A stretch of DNA of 64,000 nt. Origin: Streptomyces tailanensis (GTDB lineage: Bacteria > Actinomycetota > Actinomycetes > Streptomycetales > Streptomycetaceae). Location of the stretch: positions 302,045-366,044 of the forward strand of contig NZ_VTHJ01000001.1 in the NCBI RefSeq assembly GCF_008386495.1, in the 5' to 3' direction. Positions within the stretch are counted from its first letter, which is position 1, and each line of letters begins with the position of its first letter. The notes beneath the pieces are model-generated. The model was not told where the DNA came from and did no database searches. It saw nothing but the letters and a program-made list of their open reading frames with translations. The translations under genes and the position numbers were made by a program. This document shows, piece after piece, positions 36,445-48,245 of the stretch.

Positions 36445-38535
36445 ATGGCCGACCCCTCCAGCTATCGCCCCAGTCCGGGGCAGATCCCGGACTCTCCCGG
36501 GGTGTACAAGTTCCGTGACGAGCACCGTCGGGTGATCTACGTCGGGAAGGCGAAGAGCCTGCGTCAGCGCCTGGCGAACTACTTCCAGGACCTGGCCGGC
36601 CTCCACCCGCGCACCCGGACGATGGTCACCACGGCCGCCTCCGTGGAGTGGACCGTGGTGTCCACGGAGGTCGAGGCGCTGCAGCTGGAGTACTCCTGGA
36701 TCAAGGAGTTCGACCCCCGGTTCAACGTCAAGTACCGCGACGACAAGAGCTACCCGTACCTCGCGGTCACCATGAACGAGCAGTACCCGCGCGTGCAGGT
36801 GATGCGCGGTCACAAGAAGAAGGGCGTGCGCTACTTCGGCCCGTACGCGCACGCGTGGGCGATCCGCGACACCGTCGACCTCCTGCTGCGCGTATTCCCC
36901 GTCCGCACTTGCTCGGCCGGTGTCTTCAAGAACGCGGCCCGCACCGGCCGCCCCTGTCTGCTCGGTTACATCGGCAAGTGCTCGGCGCCGTGCGTGGAGC
37001 GGATCTCCGCCGAGGACCACCGTGAACTGGCCGAGGAGTTCAGCGACTTCATGGCCGGGCGCACGGGCACGTACCTCCGGCGTCTCGAGAAGCAGATGAT
37101 GGACGCGGCCGAGGAGATGGAGTACGAGCGGGCCGCCCGGCTGCGAGACGACATCGAGGCCCTGAAGAAGGCCATGGAGAAGAACGCGGTCGTGCTCGCC
37201 GACGCGACCGACGCCGACCTGATGGCCGTCGCCGAGGACGAGCTGGAGGCGGCCGTGCAGATCTTCCACGTACGCGGCGGACGCGTGCGCGGCCAGCGCG
37301 GCTGGGTCACCGACAAGGTCGAGGCCGTCACCACCGGTGACCTCGTCGAGCACGCGCTCCAGCAGCTCTACGGCGAGGAGACGGGCGACTCCGTGCCCAA
37401 GGAGGTCCTCGTCCCGGCGCTGCCCGACCCCGTCGGACCGGTCCAGGAGTGGCTCACCGGGCGCCGTGGGTCCAACGTCTCCCTGCGCATCCCGCAGCGG
37501 GGCGACAAGAAGGCCCTCATGGAAACCGTCGCGCGCAACGCCCAGCAGTCGCTCGTCCTGCACAAGACCAAGCGCGCCTCCGACCTCACCACCCGCTCCC
37601 GCGCCCTGGAGGAGATCGCCGAGGCCCTCGACCTGGACAGCGCCCCGCTGCGGATCGAGTGCTACGACATCTCCCACCTCCAGGGCGAGGACGTCGTGGC
37701 CTCCATGGTCGTCTTCGAGGACGGGCTGGCCCGCAAGAGCGAGTACCGGCGCTTCCAGATCAAGGGGTTCGAGGGGCAGGACGACGTCCGGTCCATGCAC
37801 GAGGTCATCACCCGCCGCTTCAAGCGGTACCTCGCCGAGAAGGAGAGGACCGGCGAGTGGGTGGACGGCGACGGCCTCAAGAACGACGGCCTCAAAGACG
37901 ACGGCCTCAAGGACGAGCTCAAGGACGAGCTCAAGGACGACGACGGCCGCCCCAAGCGCTTCGCCTACCCGCCCCAGCTGGTCGTCGTCGACGGCGGGCA
38001 GCCGCAGGTGGCCGCCGCCCGGCGGGCCCTCGACGAACTGGGCATCGACGACATCGCCGTGTGCGGCCTCGCCAAGCGCCTGGAGGAGGTCTGGGTGCCC
38101 GGCGAGGACGACCCGGTGGTCCTGCCCCGCACCAGCGAGGGGCTGTATCTGCTCCAGCGCGTCCGCGACGAGGCCCACCGCTTCGCCATCACCTACCAGC
38201 GCACCAAGCGGGCCAAGCGCTTCCGGGCCAGCCCCCTGGACGACGTAGCGGGGCTCGGCGACACCCGCAAGCAGGCCCTGCTCAAGCACTTCGGCTCGCT
38301 CAAGAGGCTGCGTGCCGCGACGATCGACCAGATCTGCGAGGTCCCCGGCATAGGCCGCAAGACGGCCGAGACGATCGCCGCGGCCCTGGCCCAGGCGGCG
38401 CCGGCCGCACCCGCCGTGAACACGGCCACTGGAGAGATCATGGAGGAAGAGGAGCCCGGTACGACGACGGCGGACCCCTCTGGGGAGCCCGTGGCCGCGG
38501 GCGCCCCGGACCGGCGGCGAGGGCAGGAGACATGA
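36445..38535 (+). CDS. uvrC: excinuclease ABC subunit UvrC
   Basis: A protein of 696 aa, a little longer than usual. N-terminal GIY-YIG nuclease ([25 protein letters not shown], about 19-43), a UVR motif ([26 protein letters not shown], about 213-240) that binds UvrB, an RNase H-like second nuclease with Asp in [20 protein letters not shown] and [10 protein letters not shown], and tandem HhH at about 600-650 ([22 protein letters not shown] and [13 protein letters not shown]). It makes both incisions around the lesion. A GLKDD/ELKDE repeat (residues about 477-500) sits in a surface loop of the RNase H-like part. The start has no ribosome site and lies at the predicted transcription start. The stop overlaps rapZ by four bases. 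Confidence 0.97.
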   Translation: MADPSSYRPSPGQIPDSPGVYKFRDEHRRVIYVGKAKSLRQRLANYFQDLAGLHPRTRTMVTTAASVEWTVVSTEVEALQLEYSWIKEFDPRFNVKYRDDKSYPYLAVTMNEQYPRVQVMRGHKKKGVRYFGPYAHAWAIRDTVDLLLRVFPVRTCSAGVFKNAARTGRPCLLGYIGKCSAPCVERISAEDHRELAEEFSDFMAGRTGTYLRRLEKQMMDAAEEMEYERAARLRDDIEALKKAMEKNAVVLADATDADLMAVAEDELEAAVQIFHVRGGRVRGQRGWVTDKVEAVTTGDLVEHALQQLYGEETGDSVPKEVLVPALPDPVGPVQEWLTGRRGSNVSLRIPQRGDKKALMETVARNAQQSLVLHKTKRASDLTTRSRALEEIAEALDLDSAPLRIECYDISHLQGEDVVASMVVFEDGLARKSEYRRFQIKGFEGQDDVRSMHEVITRRFKRYLAEKERTGEWVDGDGLKNDGLKDDGLKDELKDELKDDDGRPKRFAYPPQLVVVDGGQPQVAAARRALDELGIDDIAVCGLAKRLEEVWVPGEDDPVVLPRTSEGLYLLQRVRDEAHRFAITYQRTKRAKRFRASPLDDVAGLGDTRKQALLKHFGSLKRLRAATIDQICEVPGIGRKTAETIAAALAQAAPAAPAVNTATGEIMEEEEPGTTTADPSGEPVAAGAPDRRRGQET
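37873..37942 (+). repeat. in-frame tandem repeat within uvrC
   Basis: Three 15-bp units (ggcctcaagaacgac and variants) followed by two 12-bp units (ctcaaggacgag/c) encode an acidic-lysine loop in the second nuclease domain. All units are multiples of three. Confidence 0.88.
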
Positions 38536-39593
38536 CCCAGCACAGCGAGCGCCCAGACATCCCGGAGCGCCCGGAGGCCCCGGAGCGTCCGGAAGAACAG
38601 CACCAAGAGCACACAGCGGAGCGCGGGGAAGCCCACAGCGCGGCGGGCGACCATGCCTCCGAGCACCCAGCGCCACAGGAAGACGGAGCACACGTGAGTA
38701 CGGGCATCGAAACAGCCGGGGTCCCCGAGGCGGCCATCCCCGAGCTGGTCATCATCTCCGGCATGTCCGGCGCCGGGCGGTCGACGGCCGCCAAGTGTCT
38801 GGAGGACCTCGGCTGGTTCGTCGTCGACAACCTGCCGCCCGCGCTGATCCCCACCATGGTGGAGCTCGGCGCCCGCTCCCAGGGCAACGTGGCGCGGATC
38901 GCGGTCGTCGTCGACGTACGGGGCCGCCGTTTCTTCGACAACCTCCGCGACTCCCTCGCCGACCTGGAGACCAAGCACGTCACCCGGCGGATCGTCTTCC
39001 TGGAGTCCTCCGACGACGCCCTCGTACGCCGCTTCGAGTCGGTGCGCCGCCCGCACCCCCTCCAGGGCGACGGTCGCATCACCGACGGCATCGCCGCCGA
39101 GCGGGAGCTGCTGCGCGAGCTGCGCGGCGACGCCGACCTGGTGATCGACACCTCCAGCCTCAACGTGCACGAGTTGCGCGCCAAGATGGACGCCCAGTTC
39201 GCCGGCGAGGAGGAGCCCGAGCTGCGGGCCACCGTCATGTCCTTCGGCTTCAAGTACGGCCTCCCGGTCGACGCCGACCTGGTCGTGGACATGCGCTTCC
39301 TGCCCAACCCGCACTGGGTCCCGGAGCTGCGCCCGTACACCGGCCTCAACGAGGAGGTCTCCGCGTACGTCTTCAACCAGCCCGGCGCCAAGGAGTTCCT
39401 CGACCGCTACACCGAGCTGCTCCAGATGATCGCCGCCGGATACCGCCGCGAGGGCAAGCGGTACGTGACCATCGCGGTCGGCTGCACCGGGGGCAAGCAC
39501 CGCTCGGTCGCCACCTCCGAGAAACTCGCCGCCCGCCTCGCCTCCCAGGGCGTCGAGACCGTGGTCGTGCACCGGGACATGGGGCGCGAGTGA
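38532..39593 (+). CDS. rapZ: RNase adapter RapZ / nucleotide-binding protein
   Basis: A protein of 353 aa. About 65 residues of Glu/Pro/His-rich, probably disordered N-terminus precede the conserved domain, which starts [36 protein letters not shown]. The P-loop has Arg (GAGRST) instead of Lys, as is common in actinobacteria. The C-terminal RapZ domain contains [30 protein letters not shown] and [11 protein letters not shown]. In E. coli RapZ binds an aminosugar-pathway metabolite and small RNAs; in actinobacteria the target is not settled. Start ATG 38532 overlaps the uvrC stop (ATGA), and its own stop overlaps the next gene (GTGA), so uvrC-rapZ-yvcK-whiA are coupled. Confidence 0.94.
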   Translation: MTQHSERPDIPERPEAPERPEEQHQEHTAERGEAHSAAGDHASEHPAPQEDGAHVSTGIETAGVPEAAIPELVIISGMSGAGRSTAAKCLEDLGWFVVDNLPPALIPTMVELGARSQGNVARIAVVVDVRGRRFFDNLRDSLADLETKHVTRRIVFLESSDDALVRRFESVRRPHPLQGDGRITDGIAAERELLRELRGDADLVIDTSSLNVHELRAKMDAQFAGEEEPELRATVMSFGFKYGLPVDADLVVDMRFLPNPHWVPELRPYTGLNEEVSAYVFNQPGAKEFLDRYTELLQMIAAGYRREGKRYVTIAVGCTGGKHRSVATSEKLAARLASQGVETVVVHRDMGRE

Positions 39594-40660
39594 CCGGACG
39601 TGCTGCGCTGCGGCTGAGCAGGCTGCGCCGGGCGACCGCGGAGGACCGCGGGGGCAGGCCCGCCGAGGCGAGGGGGGCGAGACCCCGCCGCCGGGGCACC
39701 CAGCCCAAGGTCGTCGCGCTCGGCGGCGGCATGGGCCTGTCCGCCTCGCTCGCCGCCCTGCGCCGGATCACCGGCGACCTCACCGCCGTCGTCACCGTGG
39801 CCGACGACGGCGGCTCCAGTGGACGCCTGCGCGACGAGCTGGGCGTGCTGCCACCCGGCGACCTGCGCAAGGCGCTGGCCGCGCTGTGCGGCGACGACGA
39901 CTGGGGCCAGACCTGGGCACGCGTCATCCAGCACCGCTTCCAGTCCCAGGGCGACCTGCACGAACACGCGGTCGGCAATCTGCTGATCGTCGCCCTGTGG
40001 GAGCAGCTCGGCGACCACGTCCAGGCCCTCGACCTGGTCGGCAGGCTGCTCGGCGCCCAGGGCCGCGTGCTGCCCATGTCGGCCGTACCGCTGGAGCTCC
40101 AGGCCCTGGTCAAGGGCCACGACCCGGACCGCCCCGACGAGGTCGACACCGTACGGGGGCAGGCGACCGTCGCGCTCACGCCCGGCGAGGTGCAGTCCGT
40201 GCACGTCGTGCCGCACGACCCGCCCGCCGTGCCCGAGGCCGTGGCGGCGGTCCTGGACGCGGACTGGGTGGTGCTCGGCCCCGGTTCCTGGTTCTCCTCG
40301 GTGATCCCGCACCTGCTCGTGCCCGACCTGCTCGACGCCCTCACCGAGACCAAGGCCCGGCTCGTGCTGTCGCTGAACCTCGCCCCGCAGCCGGGAGAAA
40401 CCGATGGCTTCTCCCCGCAGCGTCATTTGGAGGTTTTGGCACGACACGCCCCTAAACTCGCCCTGGACGTGGTGCTGGCCGACGAGGCCGCCGTGCCCGA
40501 CCGCGATTCCCTGACCGATGCCGCCAAACGGTTCGGTGCCGCGGTCGAGCTGGCGCCGGTGGCCCGGCCCGATGGATCTCCGCGGCACGATCCGGAGCTG
40601 TTGGCCGCCGCGTACGACCGTATTTTTCGGATGCATGGAAGGATCGGCCCATGGCGATGA
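39590..40660 (+). CDS. yvcK: YvcK/CofD-like gluconeogenesis factor
   Basis: A protein of 356 aa. After an Arg-rich lead of about 38 residues comes the family core [50 protein letters not shown], then [13 protein letters not shown] and [16 protein letters not shown], all typical of the YvcK/CofD-like fold that binds UDP-sugars. It is needed in Bacillus and mycobacteria for growth on gluconeogenic carbon and for cell-wall precursor control. GTG 39590 overlaps the rapZ stop by four bases; the end overlaps whiA by ten. Confidence 0.93.
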   Translation: MTGRAALRLSRLRRATAEDRGGRPAEARGARPRRRGTQPKVVALGGGMGLSASLAALRRITGDLTAVVTVADDGGSSGRLRDELGVLPPGDLRKALAALCGDDDWGQTWARVIQHRFQSQGDLHEHAVGNLLIVALWEQLGDHVQALDLVGRLLGAQGRVLPMSAVPLELQALVKGHDPDRPDEVDTVRGQATVALTPGEVQSVHVVPHDPPAVPEAVAAVLDADWVVLGPGSWFSSVIPHLLVPDLLDALTETKARLVLSLNLAPQPGETDGFSPQRHLEVLARHAPKLALDVVLADEAAVPDRDSLTDAAKRFGAAVELAPVARPDGSPRHDPELLAAAYDRIFRMHGRIGPWR

Positions 40661-41640
40661 CGGCAGCGGTGAAGGACGAGATCTCCCGGCTTCCCGTCAC
40701 CCGGACCTGCTGCAGAAAGGCGGAGGTCTCGGCGATCCTGCGGTTCGCGGGCGGGCTGCACCTGGTGAGCGGCCGCATCGTGATCGAGGCGGAGCTGGAC
40801 ACCGCGATGGCGGCCCGCCGTCTGAAGCGGGACATCCTGGAGATCTTCGGCCACAGCTCCGAACTGATCGTGATGGCCCCCGGTGGACTGCGCCGGGGCT
40901 CGCGCTATGTCGTGCGCGTGGTCGCGGGCGGCGACCAGCTGGCCCGCCAGACGGGTCTGGTGGACGGCCGGGGCCGGCCCATCCGGGGCCTGCCCCCGCA
41001 GGTCGTCTCCGGTGCCACCTGTGACGCCGAGGCGGCCTGGCGTGGCGCGTTCCTGGCGCACGGCTCCCTCACAGAGCCCGGACGCTCGTCCTCCCTGGAG
41101 GTGACCTGCCCGGGCCCGGAGGCGGCCCTCGCGCTGGTCGGCGCGGCCCGGCGGCTGTCGATCGCCGCGAAGGCCCGCGAGGTACGGAGCGTGGACCGGG
41201 TCGTCGTACGGGACGGGGACGCGATCGGCGCGCTCCTCACCCGCCTCGGCGCCCACGAGTCCGTGCTGGCCTGGGAGGAGCGGCGGATGCGCCGCGAGGT
41301 CCGCGCCACCGCCAACCGGCTCGCCAACTTCGACGACGCCAACCTGCGCCGCTCGGCCCGCGCCGCCGTCGCCGCCGGTGCCCGCGTGGGCCGCGCCCTG
41401 GAGATCCTCGGCGACGACGTCCCCGAGCACCTCGCGGCCGCCGGCCGACTGCGCATGGAGCACAAGCAGGCCTCCCTGGAGGAGCTGGGCGCGCTCGCCG
41501 ACCCGCCGCTCACCAAGGACGCCGTCGCGGGCCGGATCCGCCGGCTGCTGGCCATGGCCGACAAGCGCGCCTCGGACCTCGGTATCCCGGGGACCGAGGC
41601 CAGCCTCACCGAGGACATGGCCGAGAACCTCGTCGGGTGA
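40651..41640 (+). CDS. whiA: sporulation transcription factor WhiA
   Basis: A protein of 329 aa. N-terminal LAGLIDADG-homing-endonuclease-like domain ([36 protein letters not shown], and [19 protein letters not shown]) without nuclease residues, and a C-terminal helix-turn-helix ([34 protein letters not shown]). In streptomycetes WhiA works with WhiB to start sporulation septation (ftsZ activation). It is the last gene of the uvrC-rapZ-yvcK-whiA chain, with a 10-base overlap at its start. No terminator is obvious after it. Confidence 0.97.
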   Translation: MAMTAAVKDEISRLPVTRTCCRKAEVSAILRFAGGLHLVSGRIVIEAELDTAMAARRLKRDILEIFGHSSELIVMAPGGLRRGSRYVVRVVAGGDQLARQTGLVDGRGRPIRGLPPQVVSGATCDAEAAWRGAFLAHGSLTEPGRSSSLEVTCPGPEAALALVGAARRLSIAAKAREVRSVDRVVVRDGDAIGALLTRLGAHESVLAWEERRMRREVRATANRLANFDDANLRRSARAAVAAGARVGRALEILGDDVPEHLAAAGRLRMEHKQASLEELGALADPPLTKDAVAGRIRRLLAMADKRASDLGIPGTEASLTEDMAENLVG

Positions 41641-41770
41641 CCACCCGTCAGTAGGCCGACGAGCGGTTCGACTCGCCGGTGTCGACGCCCAGTTGGCGCG
41701 GTCGGCACCGGCTTTTCGCATACGGCGTGAAATCCTTGTGTGGCCTGTGTGACACCCTTGACTTGATCCA

Positions 41771-41812
41771 GAACTGACATGAGCCTGGCGTCAGTTCGCC
41801 ACTGTGGCGAAC
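41771..41812 (+). promoter_or_regulatory. two overlapping inverted repeats upstream of the M14 carboxypeptidase gene
   Basis: GAACTGAC (41771-41778) pairs with GTCAGTTC (41790-41797), and GTTCGCCA (41794-41801) pairs with TGGCGAAC (41805-41812). Both are perfect 8-bp arms and share GTTC at 41794-41797, so the hairpins exclude each other. They end nine bases before the G-run ribosome site at 41821. Operator or leader-RNA switch. Confidence 0.55.
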
Positions 41813-41831
41813 CTATGCAAGGGGGGGGCTC

Positions 41832-44789
41832 ATGAGACCAAGAGCTGGAACGATCCTTGCCGCGGGCGTGCTCCTGCTCGGCGGCGGCGCAGGACTCGCA
41901 CCGCTGGCGCAGGCGGCCGACAGCGACACTTCCACCGACGCGGACGAACTCAAGGTCTTCCGCGCCGAGGTGACGAAAAAGCAGGTACCGCTGCTGCTCG
42001 CGGCCGGGCAGGACGGCCATGAACTCAGCGAGACGGTACCGGAGAAGGGCACCGCGTCGGTCGAGGTCTACCTCACCGACAAGCAGGCGGAGGCCTTGGA
42101 GGAGCAGGGCGTCGACCTCGACGAGCACCAGCTCACCAAGAAGGCCCAGGCGCGGGTGGCCGCCGCCGGTGACGGCGTCTACCGCCCGTACAGCGGCGCG
42201 GGCAACATCAAGGAGGAGATCATCCGGACGGGCCGGGAGAACCCGTCCCTGACCAAGGTGGTCTCCATCGGCAAGTCCCTCCAGGGACAGGACATCCTCG
42301 CGGTCAAGCTCACCAAGAACGCGAAGAAGACCAAGGACGGCGCCAAGCCCTCCGTCCTGTACCTGTCCAACCAGCACGCGCGTGAGTGGATCACGCCGGA
42401 GATGACCCGGCGGCTGATGCACCATTACCTGGACAACTACAAGACGGACAAGCGGATCAAGAAGATCGTCGACACCACCGAGCTGTGGTTCGTGATCACC
42501 GCCAACCCGGACGGCTACGACTTCACGCATCAGCCCGACGGCAACCGCCAGTGGCGCAAGAACCTGCGGGACATCAACGGGGACGGCTCCATAGCGATCG
42601 GCGACGGCGTCGACCTCAACCGCAACTTCGCCTACAAGTGGGGCTACGACGACGAGGGTTCGTCCCCGTTCCCCACCAACGAGACCTACCGCGGCGGCGG
42701 CCCCAACTCCGAGCCCGAGACGAAGGCCCTGGACGCCTTCGAGAAGCGCATCGGCTTCGAGTACGGCATCAACTACCACTCGGCCGCCGAGCTCATCCTC
42801 TACGGGGTCGGCTGGCAGGTGGCGAGCCCCACTCCGGACGACGTGCTCTACGAGTCGCTGGCCGGTACCCCGGAGAAGCCCGCCATCCCCGGCTACCGCC
42901 CCCAGCTCTCCTCCGAGCTGTACACCACCAACGGTGAGGCGAACGGCCACGCGTCCAACGTCAACGGCGCGGCGTTCTTCACCCCCGAGATGTCGACGTG
43001 CCAGACCGCGTCGAACATCGACCCGGACGACGCCTGGAAGCCCGAGGACTGCGCCTCGGTCTTCACGTTCCCGGACGACGAGAAGCTGATCCAGCAGGAG
43101 TTCGAGAAGAACATCCCCTTCGCGCTCTCCGTCGCCGAGTCCGCCGTCCGGCCCGACCAGCCGAAGTCCTCGGTCGGCATCGACGCCCCCGACTTCACCA
43201 CGTCGCCCTTCACCACGTCGTACGCGCGCGGCGCCGACCAGGAGGTCTCCGTCGTCGTACGCAAGTCCGTGCGCGACAAGGAGATGAAGTACCGGATCAA
43301 CGGCCGCGGCCGTACGTACGACCGGACGCTCAAGTCCTGGAAGGGCGGCGAGACGTTCGGCGGTGAGGACAACCTCTACTTCGACGAGTACCGGGCCAAG
43401 GTGCGGCACGGTGAACCAGGCGACAAGGTCGAGGTCTGGTTCACCGGCGAGACGAAGAGCGGCAAGCCCACCCGCAGCGAGCGCTTCACGTACACGATCG
43501 CCGAGCGGCCGGGGGCCGACACGCTCGTCGTCGCCGAGGAGGGCGCGACCGCGACCCAGGCGCAGACCTACGTGGACGCGCTGAAGGCCAACGGGAAGAA
43601 GGCGCTCGTCTGGGACGTCGCGACCCTGGGCGCCCCCGACGCGCTCGGCGTACTGAAGCACTTCAAGCAGGTCGTGCACTACACGGGCGCCGTCCGCCCG
43701 GGCGTGGCCACCCAACTCGAACTGCGTGCCTACCTCAACGAGGGCGGCAAGCTGATCGAGTCCGGTGAGAGCGCCGGCGGCGCCGTCGACCTCGGCGGCG
43801 GCACCCTGTCGAACGATTTCAGCCAGTACTACCTGGGCGCCTACAGCCGTACGTCCCTGCCGAACGCCACCTCCTTCGCGGGCAGCGGCAGGCTCGACGG
43901 CTTCACGGGAGCGCTCGGCGGCGCGCCGGGCAACCCGCTGGACACCGCCGGATCGTTCGGCCTCACCTCGGACGCCCTGCCCGTGGAGACGTTCCCGCAG
44001 TTCAAGAGCGCGGGCGCGGGCCAGTACCCCGGGACCGTCAACCCGTACGGCCCGTACGAGGGTGAGTCCATGGCGGCCGTCACGCACTCCGACTACGCCT
44101 GGAACCGCCTCACCCGCACCATCGACCTCACGTCGGTGAGCGCCGCCGACAAGCCCACCCTGCGCACTCAGCTCCTGTGGAACACGGAGGAGGGCTACGA
44201 CCACGCGGTCCTGGAGGCGCACACGGCCGGGGCGGACGACTGGACCACGCTGCCGGAGGCGGGCGGCGCCACCTCCACCGCCGTGCCCACCGAATGCGAG
44301 GCCGGATACCTCGTACAGGCCCACCCGGCCCTGAAGCGCTACCTGACCCCGGGCTCCGGCGCCTGCACGCCCACCGGCACCAGCGGCGCCTGGAACAGCT
44401 TCACCGGTGCCTCCGACGGCTGGCAGCAGGTCGAGTTCGACCTGTCCGCGTACGCCGGCAGGACGGTCGAGGTGTCGCTCGGCTACATCACCGACCCCGG
44501 CTCCGGCGGTCGCGGACTCCTCGTCGACAACGCCACGGTCGTCAACGGCGGCACGGCCGGTCCCGTCGAGGGCTTCGAGACCTCCCTCGGCGCCTGGACC
44601 ACCCCCGGCGCGCCCGAGGGCAGCCCGGCGGTCGTCAAGGACTGGGGTCTGTCCGGTGAACTCTTCAAGACGTACGGAGCGGTCACCACGGACGACACCG
44701 TGCTGCTGGGCTTCGGCCTGGAACAGGTCACCTCGGCGGTCGACCGCAAGGCACTCCTCGGCAAGGCACTGGCGGCCCTGAAGGTCTGA
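41832..44789 (+). CDS. secreted M14-family zinc carboxypeptidase, multi-domain
   Basis: A protein of 985 aa exported by a signal peptide (cleavage likely after LAPLAQA). A propeptide-like region of about 85 residues comes before the peptidase domain (about 110-430). Zinc ligands are His and Glu in NQHAREWITPE (about 181-191), with the third His in GINYHSAAELI near 315; NPDGYDF and DLNRNFAYKWGY are family boxes; a Glu in FFTPEMST may be catalytic. C-terminal beta-sandwich domains (about 450-985) end with two repeats resembling immune-inhibitor-A/MAM-type lectin folds (LLWNTEEGYDHAVLEAHT, WQQVEFDLSAYAGRTVEVSLGYITD). It removes C-terminal residues from extracellular peptides. A G-run ribosome site (41821-41827) precedes the ATG. 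Confidence 0.92.
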   Translation: MRPRAGTILAAGVLLLGGGAGLAPLAQAADSDTSTDADELKVFRAEVTKKQVPLLLAAGQDGHELSETVPEKGTASVEVYLTDKQAEALEEQGVDLDEHQLTKKAQARVAAAGDGVYRPYSGAGNIKEEIIRTGRENPSLTKVVSIGKSLQGQDILAVKLTKNAKKTKDGAKPSVLYLSNQHAREWITPEMTRRLMHHYLDNYKTDKRIKKIVDTTELWFVITANPDGYDFTHQPDGNRQWRKNLRDINGDGSIAIGDGVDLNRNFAYKWGYDDEGSSPFPTNETYRGGGPNSEPETKALDAFEKRIGFEYGINYHSAAELILYGVGWQVASPTPDDVLYESLAGTPEKPAIPGYRPQLSSELYTTNGEANGHASNVNGAAFFTPEMSTCQTASNIDPDDAWKPEDCASVFTFPDDEKLIQQEFEKNIPFALSVAESAVRPDQPKSSVGIDAPDFTTSPFTTSYARGADQEVSVVVRKSVRDKEMKYRINGRGRTYDRTLKSWKGGETFGGEDNLYFDEYRAKVRHGEPGDKVEVWFTGETKSGKPTRSERFTYTIAERPGADTLVVAEEGATATQAQTYVDALKANGKKALVWDVATLGAPDALGVLKHFKQVVHYTGAVRPGVATQLELRAYLNEGGKLIESGESAGGAVDLGGGTLSNDFSQYYLGAYSRTSLPNATSFAGSGRLDGFTGALGGAPGNPLDTAGSFGLTSDALPVETFPQFKSAGAGQYPGTVNPYGPYEGESMAAVTHSDYAWNRLTRTIDLTSVSAADKPTLRTQLLWNTEEGYDHAVLEAHTAGADDWTTLPEAGGATSTAVPTECEAGYLVQAHPALKRYLTPGSGACTPTGTSGAWNSFTGASDGWQQVEFDLSAYAGRTVEVSLGYITDPGSGGRGLLVDNATVVNGGTAGPVEGFETSLGAWTTPGAPEGSPAVVKDWGLSGELFKTYGAVTTDDTVLLGFGLEQVTSAVDRKALLGKALAALKV

Positions 44790-44888
44790 AATCAGATGAT
44801 CAGAGGGGCGCTCAAAAGGTAATCACCTTGCAAAACCAGGGCGGTCCGTATCCCTACTGGCGGGTACGGGCCGCACCGCCATGTATAG

Positions 44889-46010
<1,122 letters not shown>

Positions 46011-46040
46011 TCAACAGAGCAGGCACTTGATGTGACGGCA

Positions 46041-46076
46041 GGGCTCGGGCGGCGCAGTGACGCGCCGCCCGGGCCC
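46041..46076 (+). terminator. strong hairpin between gap and pgk
   Basis: GGGCTCGGGCGGCGC pairs with GCGCCGCCCGGGCCC (15 pairs including one T-G wobble) over a 6-base loop, 30 bases past the gap stop. It probably limits read-through so that gap is expressed more than pgk-tpiA. Confidence 0.85.
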
Positions 46077-46145
46077 TGACTCACGTGCAGATCAGCCCTC
46101 TTAGGATCACGAGCACCACGAGTCCTCCCTCAGGAGCCCCTCTCC

Positions 46146-47357
46146 ATGAAGACGATCGACGAACTCCTCGCCGAAGGGGTCACGGGTAAGCGGGTCTTCG
46201 TCCGCGCCGACCTCAATGTGCCGCTGTCCGGCACCACCATCACCGACGACGGCCGCATCCGGGCCGTCCTGCCCACCGTCAAGGCACTGGCCCAGGCGGG
46301 CGCGCGGGTCGTCGTCGCCTCGCACCTCGGCCGCCCCAAGGGCGCCCCGGACCCGGCCTTCTCGCTCGCCCCGGCCGCCGACCGCCTCGGTGAACTCCTC
46401 GGCGCCCAGGTCGAGTTCGCCACGGACACGGTCGGCGAGTCCGCCACGTCCACCGTCGCGGGCCTCACCGACGGCCAGGTCGCCGTCATCGAGAACCTGC
46501 GCTTCAACGCCGGTGAGACGGCCAAGGACGACGCCGAGCGCGCCGCCTTCGCGGACCGGCTCGCCGCCCTCGCCGACGTCTACGTGGGCGACGGCTTCGG
46601 CGCGGTGCACCGGAGGCACGCCTCGGTCTTCGACCTGCCGGCCCGGCTGCCGCACTACGCCGGGTACCTCATCGCCACCGAGGTCGGCGTCCTGAAGAAG
46701 CTCACCGAGGACGTCCAGCGCCCCTACGTGGTCGCCCTCGGCGGCGCCAAGGTCTCCGACAAGCTCGCCGTCATCGACCAGCTGCTCGGCAAGGCCGACC
46801 GCATCCTCATCGGCGGCGGCATGGCGTACACCTTCCTCAAGGCCAAGGGCCACGAGATCGGCAGCTCCCTGCTCCAGGAGGACCAGCTCGGCGCGGTCGC
46901 CGAGTACCTGGAGCGCGCGGAGAAGACCGGCGTCGAGCTGGTCCTGCCCGTCGACGCCGTCGTCGCGCCCGCGTTCCCGGACCTGAAGAGCAAGGAGCCG
47001 GCCGACGCCACCGCGGTCGCCGCGGACGCCATGCCGACCGACCAGATGGGCCTGGACGTCGGTCCGGAGTCCCGCAAGCTGTACGCCTCGAAGATCGCCG
47101 ACGCCGCCACCGTCTTCTGGAACGGCCCCATGGGCGTCTTCGAGCACCCCGATTTCGCCGAGGGCACCAAGGCGGTCGCCCAGGCTCTCCTCGATTCCCA
47201 GGCCTTCACGGTCGTCGGCGGCGGAGACTCCGCCGCGGCCGTGCGCATCCTCGGCTTCGACGAGAACGCATTCGGCCACATCTCGACCGGTGGCGGCGCC
47301 TCCCTCGAATACCTCGAGGGCAAGACGCTCCCCGGCCTCGCCGCACTGGAGGACTGA
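46146..47357 (+). CDS. pgk: phosphoglycerate kinase
   Basis: A protein of 403 aa. N-lobe VFVRADLNVPL, SHLGRPKG and NLRFNAGE substrate boxes; hinge and C-lobe nucleotide site with VALGGAKVSDKLAVI, IGGGMAYTFLKA, FWNGPMGVFE and the Gly-rich VVGGGDSAAAV; the C-terminal STGGGASLEYLEGKTLPGL is a family marker. It makes ATP from 1,3-bisphosphoglycerate. tpiA begins three bases after its stop, giving a pgk-tpiA unit, with a promoter probably in the 70 bases after the gap terminator. Confidence 0.97.
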   Translation: MKTIDELLAEGVTGKRVFVRADLNVPLSGTTITDDGRIRAVLPTVKALAQAGARVVVASHLGRPKGAPDPAFSLAPAADRLGELLGAQVEFATDTVGESATSTVAGLTDGQVAVIENLRFNAGETAKDDAERAAFADRLAALADVYVGDGFGAVHRRHASVFDLPARLPHYAGYLIATEVGVLKKLTEDVQRPYVVALGGAKVSDKLAVIDQLLGKADRILIGGGMAYTFLKAKGHEIGSSLLQEDQLGAVAEYLERAEKTGVELVLPVDAVVAPAFPDLKSKEPADATAVAADAMPTDQMGLDVGPESRKLYASKIADAATVFWNGPMGVFEHPDFAEGTKAVAQALLDSQAFTVVGGGDSAAAVRILGFDENAFGHISTGGGASLEYLEGKTLPGLAALED

Positions 47358-47360
47358 CCT

Positions 47361-48137
47361 TTGAGCACGCGTATGCCGCTGATGGCGGGCAACTGGAAGA
47401 TGAACCTCAACCACCTGGAGGCCATCGCCCACGTCCAGAAGCTTGCCTTCGCCCTCGCCGACAAGGACTACGAGGCCTGTGAGGTCGCGGTCCTGCCGCC
47501 CTTCACCGACCTGCGTTCGGTCCAGACCCTGGTCGACGGCGACAAGCTCAAGATCAAGTACGGTGCCCAGGACCTCTCGGCCCATGACTCCGGCGCCTAC
47601 ACCGGCGAGATCTCGGGCCCGATGCTGGCCAAGCTCAAGTGCACGTTCGTGGCGATCGGCCACTCCGAGCGCCGCCAGTACCACGACGAGACCGACGAGA
47701 TCGTCAACGCGAAGGTCAAGGCCGCCTTCAAGCACGGCCTGACGCCGATCCTGTGCGTCGGCGAGGAGCTGGAGGTCCGCGAGGCGGGCAACCACGTCTC
47801 CCACACCCTCGCCCAGGTCGAGGGCGGCCTCAAGGACGTCACCGCCGAGCACGCCATGACCATCGTGATCGCCTACGAGCCCGTCTGGGCCATCGGCACC
47901 GGCAAGGTCTGCGGCGCGGAGGACGCCCAGGAGGTCTGCGGGGCCATCCGCGGCAAGCTCGCCGAGCTGTACTCCCAGGAGACCGCCGACCAGATCCGCA
48001 TCCAGTACGGCGGCTCCGTCAAGGCCGGCAACGTCGCCGAGATCATGGCCCAGGCCGACATCGACGGCGCCCTCGTCGGCGGCGCCTCGCTCGACGCGGA
48101 CGAGTTCGTCAAGATCGTGCGCTTCCGCGACCAGTGA
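47361..48137 (+). CDS. tpiA: triosephosphate isomerase
   Basis: A protein of 258 aa. Catalytic Lys in [11 protein letters not shown], electrophilic His in [13 protein letters not shown], catalytic Glu in [14 protein letters not shown], phosphate-gripping loop GTGK and [11 protein letters not shown]. It interconverts dihydroxyacetone phosphate and glyceraldehyde 3-phosphate. The start is a TTG at 47361 with GGAGG eight bases upstream; an ATG four codons later (MPLMAGNW) is an alternative. Co-transcribed with pgk. Confidence 0.96.
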   Translation: MSTRMPLMAGNWKMNLNHLEAIAHVQKLAFALADKDYEACEVAVLPPFTDLRSVQTLVDGDKLKIKYGAQDLSAHDSGAYTGEISGPMLAKLKCTFVAIGHSERRQYHDETDEIVNAKVKAAFKHGLTPILCVGEELEVREAGNHVSHTLAQVEGGLKDVTAEHAMTIVIAYEPVWAIGTGKVCGAEDAQEVCGAIRGKLAELYSQETADQIRIQYGGSVKAGNVAEIMAQADIDGALVGGASLDADEFVKIVRFRDQ

Positions 48138-48183
48138 GGCGACCAGTGAGTATGCGGTAGCGGCGGAACGTCGTACCCTTGCG

Positions 48184-48209
48184 GGGGCATGGCGCTGCCG
48201 CCATGCCCC
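48184..48209 (+). terminator. hairpin between tpiA and secG
   Basis: GGGGCATGGCG pairs perfectly with CGCCATGCCCC over a 4-base loop, 46 bases past the tpiA stop and 36 before secG. It may end pgk-tpiA or attenuate transcription into secG. Confidence 0.78.
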
Positions 48210-48245
48210 TGTCGTCCATCCAGATCCGAGGAAGTTGGTCCAGCC

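Noticed and set aside
40905..44324. Very long open frame (over 1100 codons) opposite whiA and the M14 gene
   Set aside because: It is the antisense shadow of two well-supported genes; its translation is low-complexity Val/Gly/Arg/Leu typical of GC-rich reverse frames and has no family motifs.
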